The notes below the pieces were generated by a model. The model worked only from the letters and a program-made list of their open reading frames with translations. It had not been told where the DNA came from and ran no database searches. Of a stretch of DNA of 40,853 nucleotides, positions 26,073 through 34,461 are shown one piece after another. Location of the stretch: NCBI RefSeq assembly GCF_009928485.1, contig NZ_JAABNP010000045.1:1-40853 (forward strand), given 5' to 3'. How positions within the stretch are numbered: position 1 is the stretch's first letter; each line of letters opens with the position of its first letter. The position numbers were made by a program, and so were the translations under genes. The DNA is from Clostridium sp. C2-6-12 (lineage in GTDB: Bacteria; Bacillota; Clostridia; Clostridiales; Clostridiaceae).

Positions 26073-26807
26073 TTATTCAATAATTTCTCCACCAGTTGAA
26101 ATTGTTACTACTTGCCAAGGAATTAGTTTATCACTTGCCTTAAGTGCATTTTTAACTGCATTTACTATTCCACCACAGCAAGGAACCTCCATTCTTACTA
26201 CCGTAAGACTTTTTATCTCATTCATTTTTAAAATAGCTGTTAACTTCTCTGAATAGTCACCTTCATCAAGTTTTGGACATCCTATTAATGTTATTCTATT
26301 CTTTATAAATTTATTATGAAAATCACCATATGCATAAGCTGTACAATCTGCTGCTATAAGTAGATTAGAATTATTAAGGTAAGGCGCATTTGGTGACACA
26401 AGTTTAATTTGAACAGGCCATTGATTTAATTGTGAACCAATTTCACCAATTGCTATCTCCTTTTTAACCTCTACTTTATTATGATTAATTACCTTTGATT
26501 GAGATCCTGGACATCCAAAAGATATTTTTTCATTATTGTTCATTTGTATTTTCTTTTGTTCTGCCTTTCTCTTTTCCATATTTATTTTTACAGCCTCTTC
26601 ATCATAAGGCTCAGCTTCACGTTCTTCAAAAGTTATAGCACCTGTTGCACATGATGGAAGACAATCTCCAAGTCCATCGCAATAATCATCACGTAACAAC
26701 TTAGCTTTTCCATTTATAATTCCAATTGCCCCCTCATGACAAGCACTTGCACAAAGTCCACAACCATTACATTTTTCCTCATCTATCTTGATCACTCTTC
26801 TTATCAT
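26073..26807 (-). CDS. 4Fe-4S ferredoxin-type protein
   Basis: A 244-residue iron-sulfur protein. The first cluster motif, C-N-G-C-G-L-C-A-S-A-C, is canonical; the second, C-D-G-L-G-D-C-L-P-S-C, is the three-cysteine form common in this family. The C-terminal two thirds add FGCPGSQ, IAADCTAYAYG, LIGCPK and EVPCCGG, all conserved-looking cysteine segments. It is probably a redox partner. The ATG at 26807 is preferred because AGGATGGTGA stands before it; in-frame ATGs at 26819 and 26882 lack a spaced ribosome site. Its promoter carries the same 16-bp motif as hcp, so a role in nitrosative or redox stress, like the FrdX protein of hcp regulons, is inferred. Confidence 0.88.
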   Translation of the reverse strand: MIRRVIKIDEEKCNGCGLCASACHEGAIGIINGKAKLLRDDYCDGLGDCLPSCATGAITFEEREAEPYDEEAVKINMEKRKAEQKKIQMNNNEKISFGCPGSQSKVINHNKVEVKKEIAIGEIGSQLNQWPVQIKLVSPNAPYLNNSNLLIAADCTAYAYGDFHNKFIKNRITLIGCPKLDEGDYSEKLTAILKMNEIKSLTVVRMEVPCCGGIVNAVKNALKASDKLIPWQVVTISTGGEIIE

Positions 26808-26902
26808 AAATTTCACCATCCTATTATTATTTAGAATTATATTTATATTAAATAAACCGTTCTTCTTCACTATTTGTATCAAAGGATTTACTTTATGATG
26901 TT

Positions 26903-26945
26903 ATTATACAAAAATGTAACTTTTATTTCTGTTTCATTTGTGACA
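26903..26945 (-). promoter_or_regulatory. CRP/FNR-type site and -10 box of the ferredoxin gene
   Basis: On the minus strand TGTCACAAATGAAACA (26930-26945) is followed after exactly 21 nt by TATAAT (26903-26908). The motif matches the hcp site at 14 of 16 bases, with the same orientation and spacing. The site lies 8 bp from the hepT stop codon. Confidence 0.6.
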
Positions 26946-26953
26946 GAATAATA

Positions 26954-27349
26954 TTATTTTAATTTTTCTAAGTTTACAACCAGTTCACCAATAGCATCAA
27001 CATATTTATTCACAATTCTATCAGCTATTTCATCAGCTAATTTTTCATTATAAATATGAGAAGTAGAATTTCTATCTTCTAATAAACTTATCCAAACTAA
27101 ATCATCTGAAATTAAGTTATTTACATATGCCTTTTTAAATATTGTTCGCGGAAATGAATTTTCAAGTGTTACTCCTAGGTACTTCATGAATTCCTTTAGA
27201 GTCTTATGCGTAAGTTCATAGGTAAATTCAAACCTTTGAATAAGACTATCTCTAACTATATCATCTTTACCATCATATAAATTTCTCACTTCCAAAAGTC
27301 TATCATAAGCTCTTTTTAAATTCATATATTTAAAATCAATACTTCTCAT
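26954..27349 (-). CDS. HEPN toxin-like protein, HepT type
   Basis: A 131-residue helical HEPN protein of the HI0074/nucleotidyltransferase-substrate-binding family. The R-x4-H-x-Y motif typical of HepT is present as Arg93, His98 and Tyr100 in RNSTSHIY. In the characterised HepT-MntA systems HepT is an RNase toxin that MntA neutralises by adding AMP to this tyrosine. The gene overlaps the nucleotidyltransferase gene upstream by 14 nt, the usual order. Function as a toxin here is inferred from the motif and the pairing. It is not known whether this pair protects against phage or stabilises the locus. Confidence 0.85.
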   Translation of the reverse strand: MRSIDFKYMNLKRAYDRLLEVRNLYDGKDDIVRDSLIQRFEFTYELTHKTLKEFMKYLGVTLENSFPRTIFKKAYVNNLISDDLVWISLLEDRNSTSHIYNEKLADEIADRIVNKYVDAIGELVVNLEKLK

Positions 27350-27626
27350 AAATTACTATTCCTTCACTATTTATTTGTTCTTTAAAAAAATCATCCTTTA
27401 TACAATTCATATCTGAAAAATCGAATTCCAACAAAGTATGCGTATTCATTTCAATATCTTCAATGAATTCTGATATAGACCCATCTGAATATACAGCTAA
27501 ATCAATATCACTTTTACTTCCATTATCTCCTCTTGCCCTTGAACCAAAAAGCGTTACTTTTTTTATACATTGATATCTGCTTGCAATCTCTTTAATTTCA
27601 TCAATTATTCTCTTTTCTAAATTCAA
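27336..27626 (-). CDS. Minimal nucleotidyltransferase, MntA type antitoxin
   Basis: A 96-residue MNT-fold nucleotidyltransferase. The G-S-x10-D-x-D signature is complete (Gly28, Ser29, Asp40, Asp42) and Asp69 in EFDF may be the third metal ligand. In MntA-HepT systems this enzyme transfers AMP from ATP to a tyrosine of HepT. The start is a TTG behind GGAGGGAGATACT; no ATG is available. The 3' end overlaps hepT by 14 nt. A 9-bp inverted repeat just upstream of the ribosome site may be the operator for autoregulation. The pair sits between the ferredoxin gene and nadC with no mobile genes beside it. Confidence 0.88.
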   Translation of the reverse strand: MNLEKRIIDEIKEIASRYQCIKKVTLFGSRARGDNGSKSDIDLAVYSDGSISEFIEDIEMNTHTLLEFDFSDMNCIKDDFFKEQINSEGIVIYEKY

Positions 27627-27641
27627 AGTATCTCCCTCCGC

Positions 27642-27676
27642 ATTTAGGAAACATTACTATTTTTATATTCCTAAAT
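27642..27676. promoter_or_regulatory. Inverted repeat in the mntA-hepT promoter region
   Basis: ATTTAGGAA (27642-27650) and TTCCTAAAT (27668-27676) are perfect inverted repeats with 17 nt between that contain a TATAAA-like -10. The right position, 16 bp before the start, suits an autoregulatory operator. Confidence 0.5.
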
Positions 27677-27776
27677 CATTATGACTGCTTAATTTTAATA
27701 TTATTATAAACCACTTATATTAATTGTTTCAATAAAATATACGACTATATTAGTATCGATATATGAAACACTATAC

Positions 27777-27816
27777 AAAAATAGTTATAGATGCATATGA
27801 TTCACCTATAACTATT
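27777..27816 (-). terminator. Terminator of the nadABC operon
   Basis: On the minus strand AATAGTTATAG pairs with CTATAACTATT and ends in TTTT, 10 bp after the nadC stop. Confidence 0.85.
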
Positions 27817-27825
27817 CTTTACTTT

Positions 27826-28665
27826 CTAAATTAAAGTTAAATTTTTCATACTAAAATCCAATATTTTTGATGAATGGGTTAATGCACCTACTGATATATA
27901 ATCTACACCTAGTTCTGCAATTTTTTTAATATTGCTTAGCTCTACATTTCCAGAAAACTCTGTTAAAGCCTTATTACCTATTATCTCTATTGCTTGTCTT
28001 GCTAAATCTAAATTCATATTATCTAACATTATTATGTCTGCTTCAGCTTCTAACGCTTCTTTAACCATTTCTAAATTTTCTGTTTCCACCTCTATTTTTC
28101 TAACAAATGAAGAATTACTTCGTGCGAAATCAACGGCCTTCTTTATTCCACCAGCTGCACTTATATGGTTATCCTTAAGCATAACTCCATCTGATAAATT
28201 AAATCTATGATTACATCCGCCACCAACTTTTACGGAATACTTTTCTAATATTCTAAGATTTGGTGTTGTTTTTCTCGTATCTAATAGCTTTGTATTTGTA
28301 TGCTTAATTTCATATGCATACTTATTTGTTAATGTAGCTATTCCACTCATTCTCTGAAGCAAATTTAATGCTACCCTTTCTCCAACTAACAAATTTCTTG
28401 TATTTCCTTTTAAAAACGCTACTTTTTCTTTGAAGAATACCTTATCTCCATCTCTTTTAAATAATTGAACTTCTACTCCTCCTAATATATCAAATACTCT
28501 TTTAAAGACTTGAAGTCCTGCAACTATACCTTCTTCTTTGCATAATAACTCTACTGTAGCAGTACTATCTTCACCTATAATAGAATTTGTTGTTATATCC
28601 TCACTTGGAACATCTTCTAAAAGTGCATCTTTTATTATCTTATCTATAACTAAGAAATTCAGCAT
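27826..28665 (-). CDS. nadC: Nicotinate-nucleotide pyrophosphorylase (quinolinate phosphoribosyltransferase)
   Basis: A 279-residue cytoplasmic enzyme that turns quinolinate and PRPP into nicotinate mononucleotide with loss of CO2, the third step of de novo NAD synthesis. The central motif DTRKTTPNLR and the VGGGCNHRFNLSDG segment carry the substrate-binding Arg, Lys and His residues; later D-N-M-N and the glycine-rich V-G-A-L-T end the phosphate site. The ATG at 28665 is preferred, with TGGGGG upstream; a GTG five codons earlier would fuse into that ribosome site. Its start overlaps the end of nadB by 26 nt, so the two are translationally coupled. Confidence 0.96.
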   Translation of the reverse strand: MLNFLVIDKIIKDALLEDVPSEDITTNSIIGEDSTATVELLCKEEGIVAGLQVFKRVFDILGGVEVQLFKRDGDKVFFKEKVAFLKGNTRNLLVGERVALNLLQRMSGIATLTNKYAYEIKHTNTKLLDTRKTTPNLRILEKYSVKVGGGCNHRFNLSDGVMLKDNHISAAGGIKKAVDFARSNSSFVRKIEVETENLEMVKEALEAEADIIMLDNMNLDLARQAIEIIGNKALTEFSGNVELSNIKKIAELGVDYISVGALTHSSKILDFSMKNLTLI

Positions 28666-29947
28666 CCAGCTTTCCCCCACTTTCCTTTATGACCTTCATA
28701 ACCAATTCTTTGTTTTCAACAGCTATTTCATCTATAGTTTGGCTTAATTGGTTTACTGGCAATACTTCAATATCTACATTATCCACAATTTTATTAATAG
28801 AAAAAGCAGCTCTTCTTGAAAATACCAATCCTTCAAGTAGTGAATTACTTGCAAGCCTATTTGCTCCATGTATTCCTGTACAGCTTGTCTCTCCAACTGC
28901 ATATAAATTTTCCATAGATGTTTTTGAATCTAAATCTACCTTTATGCCACCCATAAAAAAGTGTTGTGCTGGTGAAACCTTTATACACTCTTTTGTTATA
29001 TCTGTTCCCCTTTTCAAACACTCTTCATATATAGTTGAAAATCTTTCTACTATATAATCCTTTCCTAAAAATCTTATATCTAAATTTACATATGGAGTTT
29101 CAGTTTGTCTGATTTGTTCATATACTGCTTCTGATACTACATCTCTTGGCAAAAGTTCGTTAATAAATCTTTCACCTCTTACATTAGTGAGAATTCCACC
29201 TTCACCTCTTAATGATTCAGATATTAAAAATCTTCTTTGATTACTTTTTTCTTCATAAAAAGCTGTTGGATGAATTTGAATATAATTCAAGTCTTTTAAC
29301 TTTAAATTGTGTTTAACTGCAACTGCAATTCCATCTCCAGTCAATATCCTTTGATTAGTTGAATTATTAAACAATCCGCCTATTCCACCGGTTGCCAATA
29401 TAACTGTTTTAGAATAGATATTTATCTGCTCATTTTCTCTTACTAATATGGCACCGATGCATTTGGAGCCTTTTACTATTATATCTACAAAATATGTATC
29501 TTCATAAACACTTATATTTTCTCTTTCTTTTACTCTCTCTATGAGAATTTTAGCTGTACTTTCTCCTGTGTTATCCTTGGTATGCACTATTCTGTTTATG
29601 GAATGTGCTCCCTCCTTAGTGAAATCTAAAGTATTGTCTTCATTTCTATCAAATTTCATTCCCATTTCAATTAATGAATTTATATTTTCCATGGACTCAG
29701 AGGTTAAAACTTTAACAGCTTCTAAGTCATTTTTATATTTTCCAGCTTTTAATGTGTCCTCTATATAAACTGGGATATCTTTAAATCCCCTTGCAACGGA
29801 TATCCCTCCTTGTGCAAGATAGGTATTACTACAGCTTATTTTTTCTTTGCATACTACTAATATATTTAAATCTCTTCTTAAATTTAATGCACAATAAAGG
29901 CCTGATACCCCTGAGCCTATTATTAGTACATCAATAAATTTATTCAT
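28640..29947 (-). CDS. nadB: L-aspartate oxidase
   Basis: A 435-residue FAD enzyme that oxidises L-aspartate to iminoaspartate for quinolinate synthase; under anaerobic conditions fumarate serves as acceptor. The FAD-binding GSGVSG (11-16) opens the protein, followed by the succinate-dehydrogenase-type segments GGISVARG, GGIGGLFNNSTN and the active-site region EGAHS and HPTAFYEE, then GETSCTGIHGANRLASNSLLE. It is shorter than E. coli NadB (about 540) because the C-terminal helical domain is reduced, which is common in clostridia. CAGGT precedes the start. It lies 2 nt after the nadA stop and overlaps nadC. Confidence 0.96.
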   Translation of the reverse strand: MNKFIDVLIIGSGVSGLYCALNLRRDLNILVVCKEKISCSNTYLAQGGISVARGFKDIPVYIEDTLKAGKYKNDLEAVKVLTSESMENINSLIEMGMKFDRNEDNTLDFTKEGAHSINRIVHTKDNTGESTAKILIERVKERENISVYEDTYFVDIIVKGSKCIGAILVRENEQINIYSKTVILATGGIGGLFNNSTNQRILTGDGIAVAVKHNLKLKDLNYIQIHPTAFYEEKSNQRRFLISESLRGEGGILTNVRGERFINELLPRDVVSEAVYEQIRQTETPYVNLDIRFLGKDYIVERFSTIYEECLKRGTDITKECIKVSPAQHFFMGGIKVDLDSKTSMENLYAVGETSCTGIHGANRLASNSLLEGLVFSRRAAFSINKIVDNVDIEVLPVNQLSQTIDEIAVENKELVMKVIKESGGKLDAEFLSYR

Positions 29948-29949
29948 TT

Positions 29950-30888
29950 TTAATTACCTGATACCTTTTCAGCTTTTACAGATCCTAATTTATGCATATT
30001 CTCTAAAGATCTTAAAGCCTTTATTCTAATTTCTTCATCTAAAATTATTTCATTTTTCATATTTAATAGGGTATCATGCAAATTTTCAAGGGTTGTCTTC
30101 TTCATGTCTTGACAACAAATGCTATCTCCCGGAATATAAAAACTTTTATTTGGATTTTTCTTTTTTAATTCATGTAAAATTCCTTCTTCTGTTCCTACAA
30201 TAAATTCATTACCTTCATCTTTAGTTGCATACTCTATAATTCCGCTTGTACTTCCAACATAGTCTGCTATATCTCTTATTTCTTTTGTACATTCTGGATG
30301 AACTAACACTTTAGCTTCTCTATGTTTTTCTTTTTCTTCCAATATATCTTCTCTGCTTATTTTATTATGGCATCTGCAAAATCCATCCCATAATATAAAT
30401 TCTTTTTCTGGGAAAAACTCAGCAATATATCCCCCTAAATTTCTATCTGGTAAGAATAGTATTTGCTTATTAGGTACATTTTTTAATATGTTTAATGCAC
30501 TTGAGGATGTTACGGACAAATCACAATGTGCTTTTACATTATATGTTGAATTTATATAACACACTACATATGCCTCTGGATATTTTTCCTTAAGTTCTAT
30601 TACCCCTTTACCGCTCGCCATATCTGCCATAGAACATCCTGCACTAAGACATGGCATTATAACTTTCTTCTCAGGTGATAAAATCTTTGCACTTTCTGCC
30701 ATAAATCTAACTCCACAAAACATTATAACTTCTTCCTTGCAGTCTCTAGCAATTTCGCTCAAATAATATGAATCCCCCACATAATCTGCTAATTCTTGAA
30801 TAATTCCCGGCTGGTAAAAATGAGCAAGAATAATCGCATTTCTTTCTTTCTTCAGTCTTAATATTTCTTGTACTAAATCTCTCTCCAT
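29950..30888 (-). CDS. nadA: Quinolinate synthase
   Basis: A 312-residue oxygen-sensitive 4Fe-4S enzyme that condenses iminoaspartate with dihydroxyacetone phosphate to quinolinate. Three cluster cysteines fit the known spacing: Cys85 in SAGCSMADM, Cys171 in DGFCRCH and Cys259 in ICCQDMKK. The opening A-H-F-Y-Q-P motif is typical. It is the first gene of nadABC. A good promoter and a GGTGTATATACACC palindrome lie just upstream, so transcription is likely repressed by a niacin-sensing regulator (NiaR type), which is an inference. AGAGGTG precedes the start. Confidence 0.96.
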   Translation of the reverse strand: MERDLVQEILRLKKERNAIILAHFYQPGIIQELADYVGDSYYLSEIARDCKEEVIMFCGVRFMAESAKILSPEKKVIMPCLSAGCSMADMASGKGVIELKEKYPEAYVVCYINSTYNVKAHCDLSVTSSSALNILKNVPNKQILFLPDRNLGGYIAEFFPEKEFILWDGFCRCHNKISREDILEEKEKHREAKVLVHPECTKEIRDIADYVGSTSGIIEYATKDEGNEFIVGTEEGILHELKKKNPNKSFYIPGDSICCQDMKKTTLENLHDTLLNMKNEIILDEEIRIKALRSLENMHKLGSVKAEKVSGN

Positions 30889-30916
30889 ATTTACACCTCT
30901 TCATTTTACTTTTACA

Positions 30917-30968
30917 GGTGTATATACACCAATAAACATATTATATCACTACAATTTTATATGTTCAA
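30917..30968 (-). promoter_or_regulatory. Promoter and palindromic operator of nadABC
   Basis: On the minus strand -35 TTGAAC (30963-30968) and -10 TATAAT (30940-30945) are 17 bp apart. The perfect 14-bp palindrome GGTGTATATACACC (30917-30930) begins 9 bp after the -10, over the start of transcription, as expected for a repressor. A NiaR-type niacin regulator is the best guess from the genes controlled. Confidence 0.7.
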
Positions 30969-30981
30969 CTAAATTAAACAT

Positions 30982-31033
30982 AAAAAAATCACCTCAAAAC
31001 AAACAGTATACACTTGGTCATTTTAAGATGATT
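30982..31033 (-). terminator. Terminator of the PocR-chemoreceptor gene
   Basis: On the minus strand AATCATCTTAAAA pairs with TTTTGAGGTGATT (with wobble and one bulge) and runs into seven Ts, 12 bp after the stop. Confidence 0.8.
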
Positions 31034-31044
31034 ATTACTTATTA

Positions 31045-32091
31045 TTATTTTAATTTTTCCATCATACCACTTAATTGCTCTGCTATATATACAGAATCTT
31101 GGATATTCGCACTAACTTCTTCCATAGCCTTTGATTGTTCCTGAGTCGTTTCTAAAGTTATTTTAGAATTTTTAATAGTTCCATTCACTGATTCTTGTAT
31201 TTTAGTTGTTAGGTCTGAAATTGTTTTAGCTGTTTCTCTTGAACTTTCAGCTAAATTCTTTATTTCTTTTGCTACGACAGAAAATCCTTTACCAACTTCT
31301 CCTGCACGTGCAGCTTCTATAGAAGCATTAAGTCCAAGCATTTTGGTTTGAGCTGCAATACTTTTTATAGCATCAAGTATTGTATTTATTTGTTCTGTAA
31401 CCACTCCTACTTGAGCTATTTCATTGTTTAATTCTCCTTGTTGAGATGCGATTTCTGCTGCTGATGCAGAAAGCTCTTCTACTGTTGCTGATACTTTCAT
31501 AGAGTTATTTGATAATCTTTTTGCTACTAAATCTAATTCAATTTGATTATATCCATTTTTAGCCAAGGAATTTACAACAATAAATAGCACATTCGCAGCT
31601 TTTTCTATATGTCTAAAATCTACTATGTTAACTTCATTAGCTGCATCTACAAAGCCTTGTGGATTTACATCAATCTCTTTTGCAATTTGTATAAAATTAT
31701 TTTCTTTAGGTTTTTCTGTTAACATTTGTCCACCCAAAACTGTTCCTATTAATTTTCCTTCTACAATAATAGGTGCGGCAAAATCTACAAGGCCTGCATG
31801 GCAAGCACCTACATATGGTTTTCCAGTTCTTGCCGCCTCTTCTCCCATTCTCTTATGAGATGCAGCACATCTATCATCACCCTTTTTAGTAGAGTGAACA
31901 AAACCATCACAAAATCTTGTGTAACTGCTTGGGTCTGTTACAGGCGTTCCATTCTTATCCACTGTAACACTAGCACAATTCATTGCAAAAGCGAAATCAT
32001 CTTGAAATTTTTGAAGCAATTTAATATCTATTATGTCCTTTATCTCTAACTCATCCATATCCAAGCGATTATCATCTAACATTTTTATCAT
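31045..32091 (-). CDS. Soluble PocR-domain chemoreceptor
   Basis: A 348-residue protein without membrane segments: an N-terminal PocR-type ligand-binding domain (about 18-175) joined to a chemoreceptor signalling hairpin (about 200-348) whose tip reads AAQTKMLGLNASIEAARAGE. Cys39, Cys61, Cys75 and Cys97 (in RFCDGF, DRCAAS and GACHAG) are placed as in PocR domains thought to bind small hydrocarbon derivatives or a metal or haem-like cofactor. It probably signals to CheA from the cytoplasm; the ligand is unknown. AAGGAAG precedes the start. It stands alone, divergent from the GntR operon, and no che genes are near. Confidence 0.9.
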   Translation of the reverse strand: MIKMLDDNRLDMDELEIKDIIDIKLLQKFQDDFAFAMNCASVTVDKNGTPVTDPSSYTRFCDGFVHSTKKGDDRCAASHKRMGEEAARTGKPYVGACHAGLVDFAAPIIVEGKLIGTVLGGQMLTEKPKENNFIQIAKEIDVNPQGFVDAANEVNIVDFRHIEKAANVLFIVVNSLAKNGYNQIELDLVAKRLSNNSMKVSATVEELSASAAEIASQQGELNNEIAQVGVVTEQINTILDAIKSIAAQTKMLGLNASIEAARAGEVGKGFSVVAKEIKNLAESSRETAKTISDLTTKIQESVNGTIKNSKITLETTQEQSKAMEEVSANIQDSVYIAEQLSGMMEKLK

Positions 32092-32344
32092 AGCAATCTT
32101 CCTTTCCCTTTAGAAAATATTAATAAATCCTTTATTCTTCCGATTTTTTTAGACATTATTTTGAATTAATCTCTAAAATTCTTTTACATCCTTTTTTATT
32201 CGTTTTATTTATCATTTTAATTATCGACTTAATTTTTACTAACTTGAATGTTTTTGGATTATTTTTTTGATTTTTTTGTATTTATCACACTATTCACTTA
32301 ACTTTTCTGTAATTTTTTTGAAATAAATTATTCCATTCCATCTA

Positions 32345-32400
32345 TTGACAAATATTAATCTTGATTGTATTATTGTATTAACGACTTAGTACAATAATAC
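32345..32400 (+). promoter_or_regulatory. Promoter and operator of the GntR-ABC operon
   Basis: A perfect -35 TTGACA (32345-32350) stands 17 bp from -10 TATTAT (32368-32373). The inverted repeat GTATTATTGTA (32367-32377) / TACAATAATAC (32390-32400), with a 12-nt centre, overlaps the -10. This is the expected place for autorepression by the GntR protein. The rest of the gap 32092-32344 holds only AT-rich sequence. Confidence 0.8.
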
Positions 32401-32429
32401 AAAATACTTTTTGAAAAAGGAGTGAGCTT

Positions 32430-32798
32430 ATGTCATGGAACTTTAATGACGAAAGACCAATTTATCTACAACTTATGGAACAAATTCAACTTAGAATAGT
32501 TTCAGGTATATATAAAGTTGGTGAAAAACTACCATCTGTTAGAGAAATGGCAAGTGATGCATCGGTTAATCCTAACACAATGCAAAAAGCACTTACAGAA
32601 CTAGAAAGAACAGGTTTGGTTTATACACAAAGAACTAGTGGCAGATTTATTACGGAGGATAGTAATATGATTAAAGATATTAGAAATGGTTTAGCCAAAG
32701 AACAAATTCAAAAATTCCTTTTTAATATGGAAAAAATAGGATATACAAAGCAAGAAGCAATAGAACTTATAAAAATAATATCTAAGGAGATGAAATAA
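32430..32798 (+). CDS. GntR-family regulator, YtrA type
   Basis: A 122-residue repressor with a winged-helix domain (about 8-75; KLPSVREMASDASVNPNTMQKA is split here as KLPSVREMAS and VNPNTMQKAL) and only a short C-terminal helical dimerisation tail, the hallmark of the YtrA subfamily. Such regulators control neighbouring ABC transporter genes and respond to cell-wall antibiotics or unknown ligands. AAAGGAGTGAG precedes the start. The stop overlaps the ATPase start (TAATG). A long palindrome overlaps its promoter. Confidence 0.95.
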   Translation: MSWNFNDERPIYLQLMEQIQLRIVSGIYKVGEKLPSVREMASDASVNPNTMQKALTELERTGLVYTQRTSGRFITEDSNMIKDIRNGLAKEQIQKFLFNMEKIGYTKQEAIELIKIISKEMK

Positions 32799-33577
32799 TG
32801 AATAATGATGAAAATAATATGCTTTACGACAATAATAAAATTAATTCAACTTCTGACTTTGCAAATAGTAGCTTGGATAACAGCCCTATTTTAGAATGTA
32901 GAAATTTAGTTAAAACTTATGCTAATTCACAAGCTCTAAAAGGAATTAATTTAACTATTAATCGCGGAAGAATCGTTGGTTTATTGGGACCTAATGGGAG
33001 TGGAAAAAGTACACTTATAAAGCTTGCAAATGGTCTTTTAACACCATCTAGTGGAGAAATATTAATTGCTGGAAACAAACCTGGAGTTGAAACAAAAAAA
33101 ATTGTATCATATTTACCTGAACGTACTTATTTAAATGACTGGATGAAGGTTTCTGATATTATTAATTTCTTCAAAGATTTTTATGATAATTTTAATCCTG
33201 AAAAAGCATATGCTATGCTTGAAAAACTAAATATTAATCCTAATGATAAATTAAAGACTATGTCTAAAGGTACCAAAGAAAAAGTTCAGCTGATTTTAGT
33301 AATGAGTAGAGAAGCTGATTTATATTTATTAGATGAACCAATAGCTGGCGTTGATCCAGCTGCTAGAGATTATATTTTAAATACTATAATAACTAATTAT
33401 AATGAAAATGCTACTATTATTATATCAACTCATCTTATTTCAGATATTGAAAGAATATTAGATGATGTAGTCTTTATTTCATATGGAAATATATTCTTAA
33501 CTAAGAGTGTTGATGAGATTAGAGAAAATGAAGGTAAGAGTGTTGATACTCTATTTAGGGAGGTATTTAGATGTTAG
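32798..33577 (+). CDS. ABC transporter ATP-binding protein
   Basis: A 259-residue ATPase. An unusual polar N-terminal extension of about 28 residues comes before the nucleotide-binding domain. Walker A GPNGSGKST is at 64-72, Walker B LYLLDEP at 175-181 and the switch His212 in STHLISD. The signature reads SKGTK (156-160) instead of LSGGQ, a variation known in the YtrB/BcrA-like branch. It powers the permease encoded next, with which it overlaps by 7 nt. Export or membrane-integrity function is likely; the substrate is unknown. Confidence 0.94.
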   Translation: MNNDENNMLYDNNKINSTSDFANSSLDNSPILECRNLVKTYANSQALKGINLTINRGRIVGLLGPNGSGKSTLIKLANGLLTPSSGEILIAGNKPGVETKKIVSYLPERTYLNDWMKVSDIINFFKDFYDNFNPEKAYAMLEKLNINPNDKLKTMSKGTKEKVQLILVMSREADLYLLDEPIAGVDPAARDYILNTIITNYNENATIIISTHLISDIERILDDVVFISYGNIFLTKSVDEIRENEGKSVDTLFREVFRC

Positions 33578-34392
33578 GAAAATTAATGAAATACGAATTA
33601 AAAGCTACGGCTAGAACCCTTATTCCTCTTTACATTGCATTATTAGCCTTTGCAATTATTAATAAAATTTTTATAGGAGCAGGTCTTGCTCATAAACTTG
33701 AAGGTTTTGGTTCAATACCATTTATTCTTAGTATCTTTGGCTACGGATGTACAATGGCTGCAGTATTTATAGTTACTTTCTTTGTAATAATCCAAAGATT
33801 TTATAAAAATTTACTTGGAGATGAAGGCTATTTAATGAATACTATACCTGTAAGTACAATAACAAACATAACAAGTAAACTTTCGATTGCTGGTTTTTGG
33901 AATATTATAAGTGGCTTTGTTGCAATTATTTCTATACTTATAATGGCATTTGATCCTGTAGAGTTTGGTAAATTCTTCTCAGAAATGTTTGATGCACTAT
34001 CAAAAGGTTACTCAGAAATCGGTATGCAGCTTTATGTATTTATTTTTGAAATAATTATTTTAATGCTTGTTGCTCTTTTAAGATCTCTTTCAATGATTTA
34101 TGCTTCAATATCAATTGGGCATTTGTTTAGTAAACACAGAATACTTTCCGCTTTTGGTGCATTTATAGGTTTAAGTTTCATTTCAGGAGCAATTTCTAGT
34201 ATTGTAGGATTAACTTTTTCAATTATAGGTAACCGCCTTGATCATTTACAAAATATACATTTAAATGGTGCTTCTGCATTTATAGTAGTTCATGGTTTTA
34301 TAATTGGAGTTACTGTATTTAATTTATTATTCTTCATAGCATATTTTATAATCACAACTTATATATTAAAAAATAAATTAAACTTAGAATAA
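33571..34392 (+). CDS. ABC transporter permease (ABC-2 like)
   Basis: A 273-residue integral membrane protein with about six hydrophobic segments (roughly 17-38, 45-75, 103-125, 145-170, 185-215 and 240-265). It has no extracellular domain and no catalytic motif. It forms the membrane part of the transporter with the preceding ATPase. TAGGGAGG precedes the start, inside the ATPase gene. It closes the three-gene operon and is followed by a strong terminator. Confidence 0.88.
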   Translation: MLGKLMKYELKATARTLIPLYIALLAFAIINKIFIGAGLAHKLEGFGSIPFILSIFGYGCTMAAVFIVTFFVIIQRFYKNLLGDEGYLMNTIPVSTITNITSKLSIAGFWNIISGFVAIISILIMAFDPVEFGKFFSEMFDALSKGYSEIGMQLYVFIFEIIILMLVALLRSLSMIYASISIGHLFSKHRILSAFGAFIGLSFISGAISSIVGLTFSIIGNRLDHLQNIHLNGASAFIVVHGFIIGVTVFNLLFFIAYFIITTYILKNKLNLE

Positions 34393-34411
34393 TTAAAACA
34401 GATAAAATTAG

Positions 34412-34453
34412 AAACCTCGTTAGCATATTTTCATAATGCATAACGAGGTTTTT
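34412..34453. terminator. Terminator of the ABC operon
   Basis: AAACCTCGTTA pairs with TAACGAGGTTT and is followed by TTTTT on the plus strand, 20 bp after the permease stop. It also faces the converging NRAMP gene and may serve both. Confidence 0.9.
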
Positions 34454-34461
34454 CACATACC

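Noticed and set aside
28689..29057. Plus-strand open frame of about 120 codons inside nadB
   Set aside because: Antisense to well-conserved nadB sequence, no ribosome site and no recognisable protein pattern.
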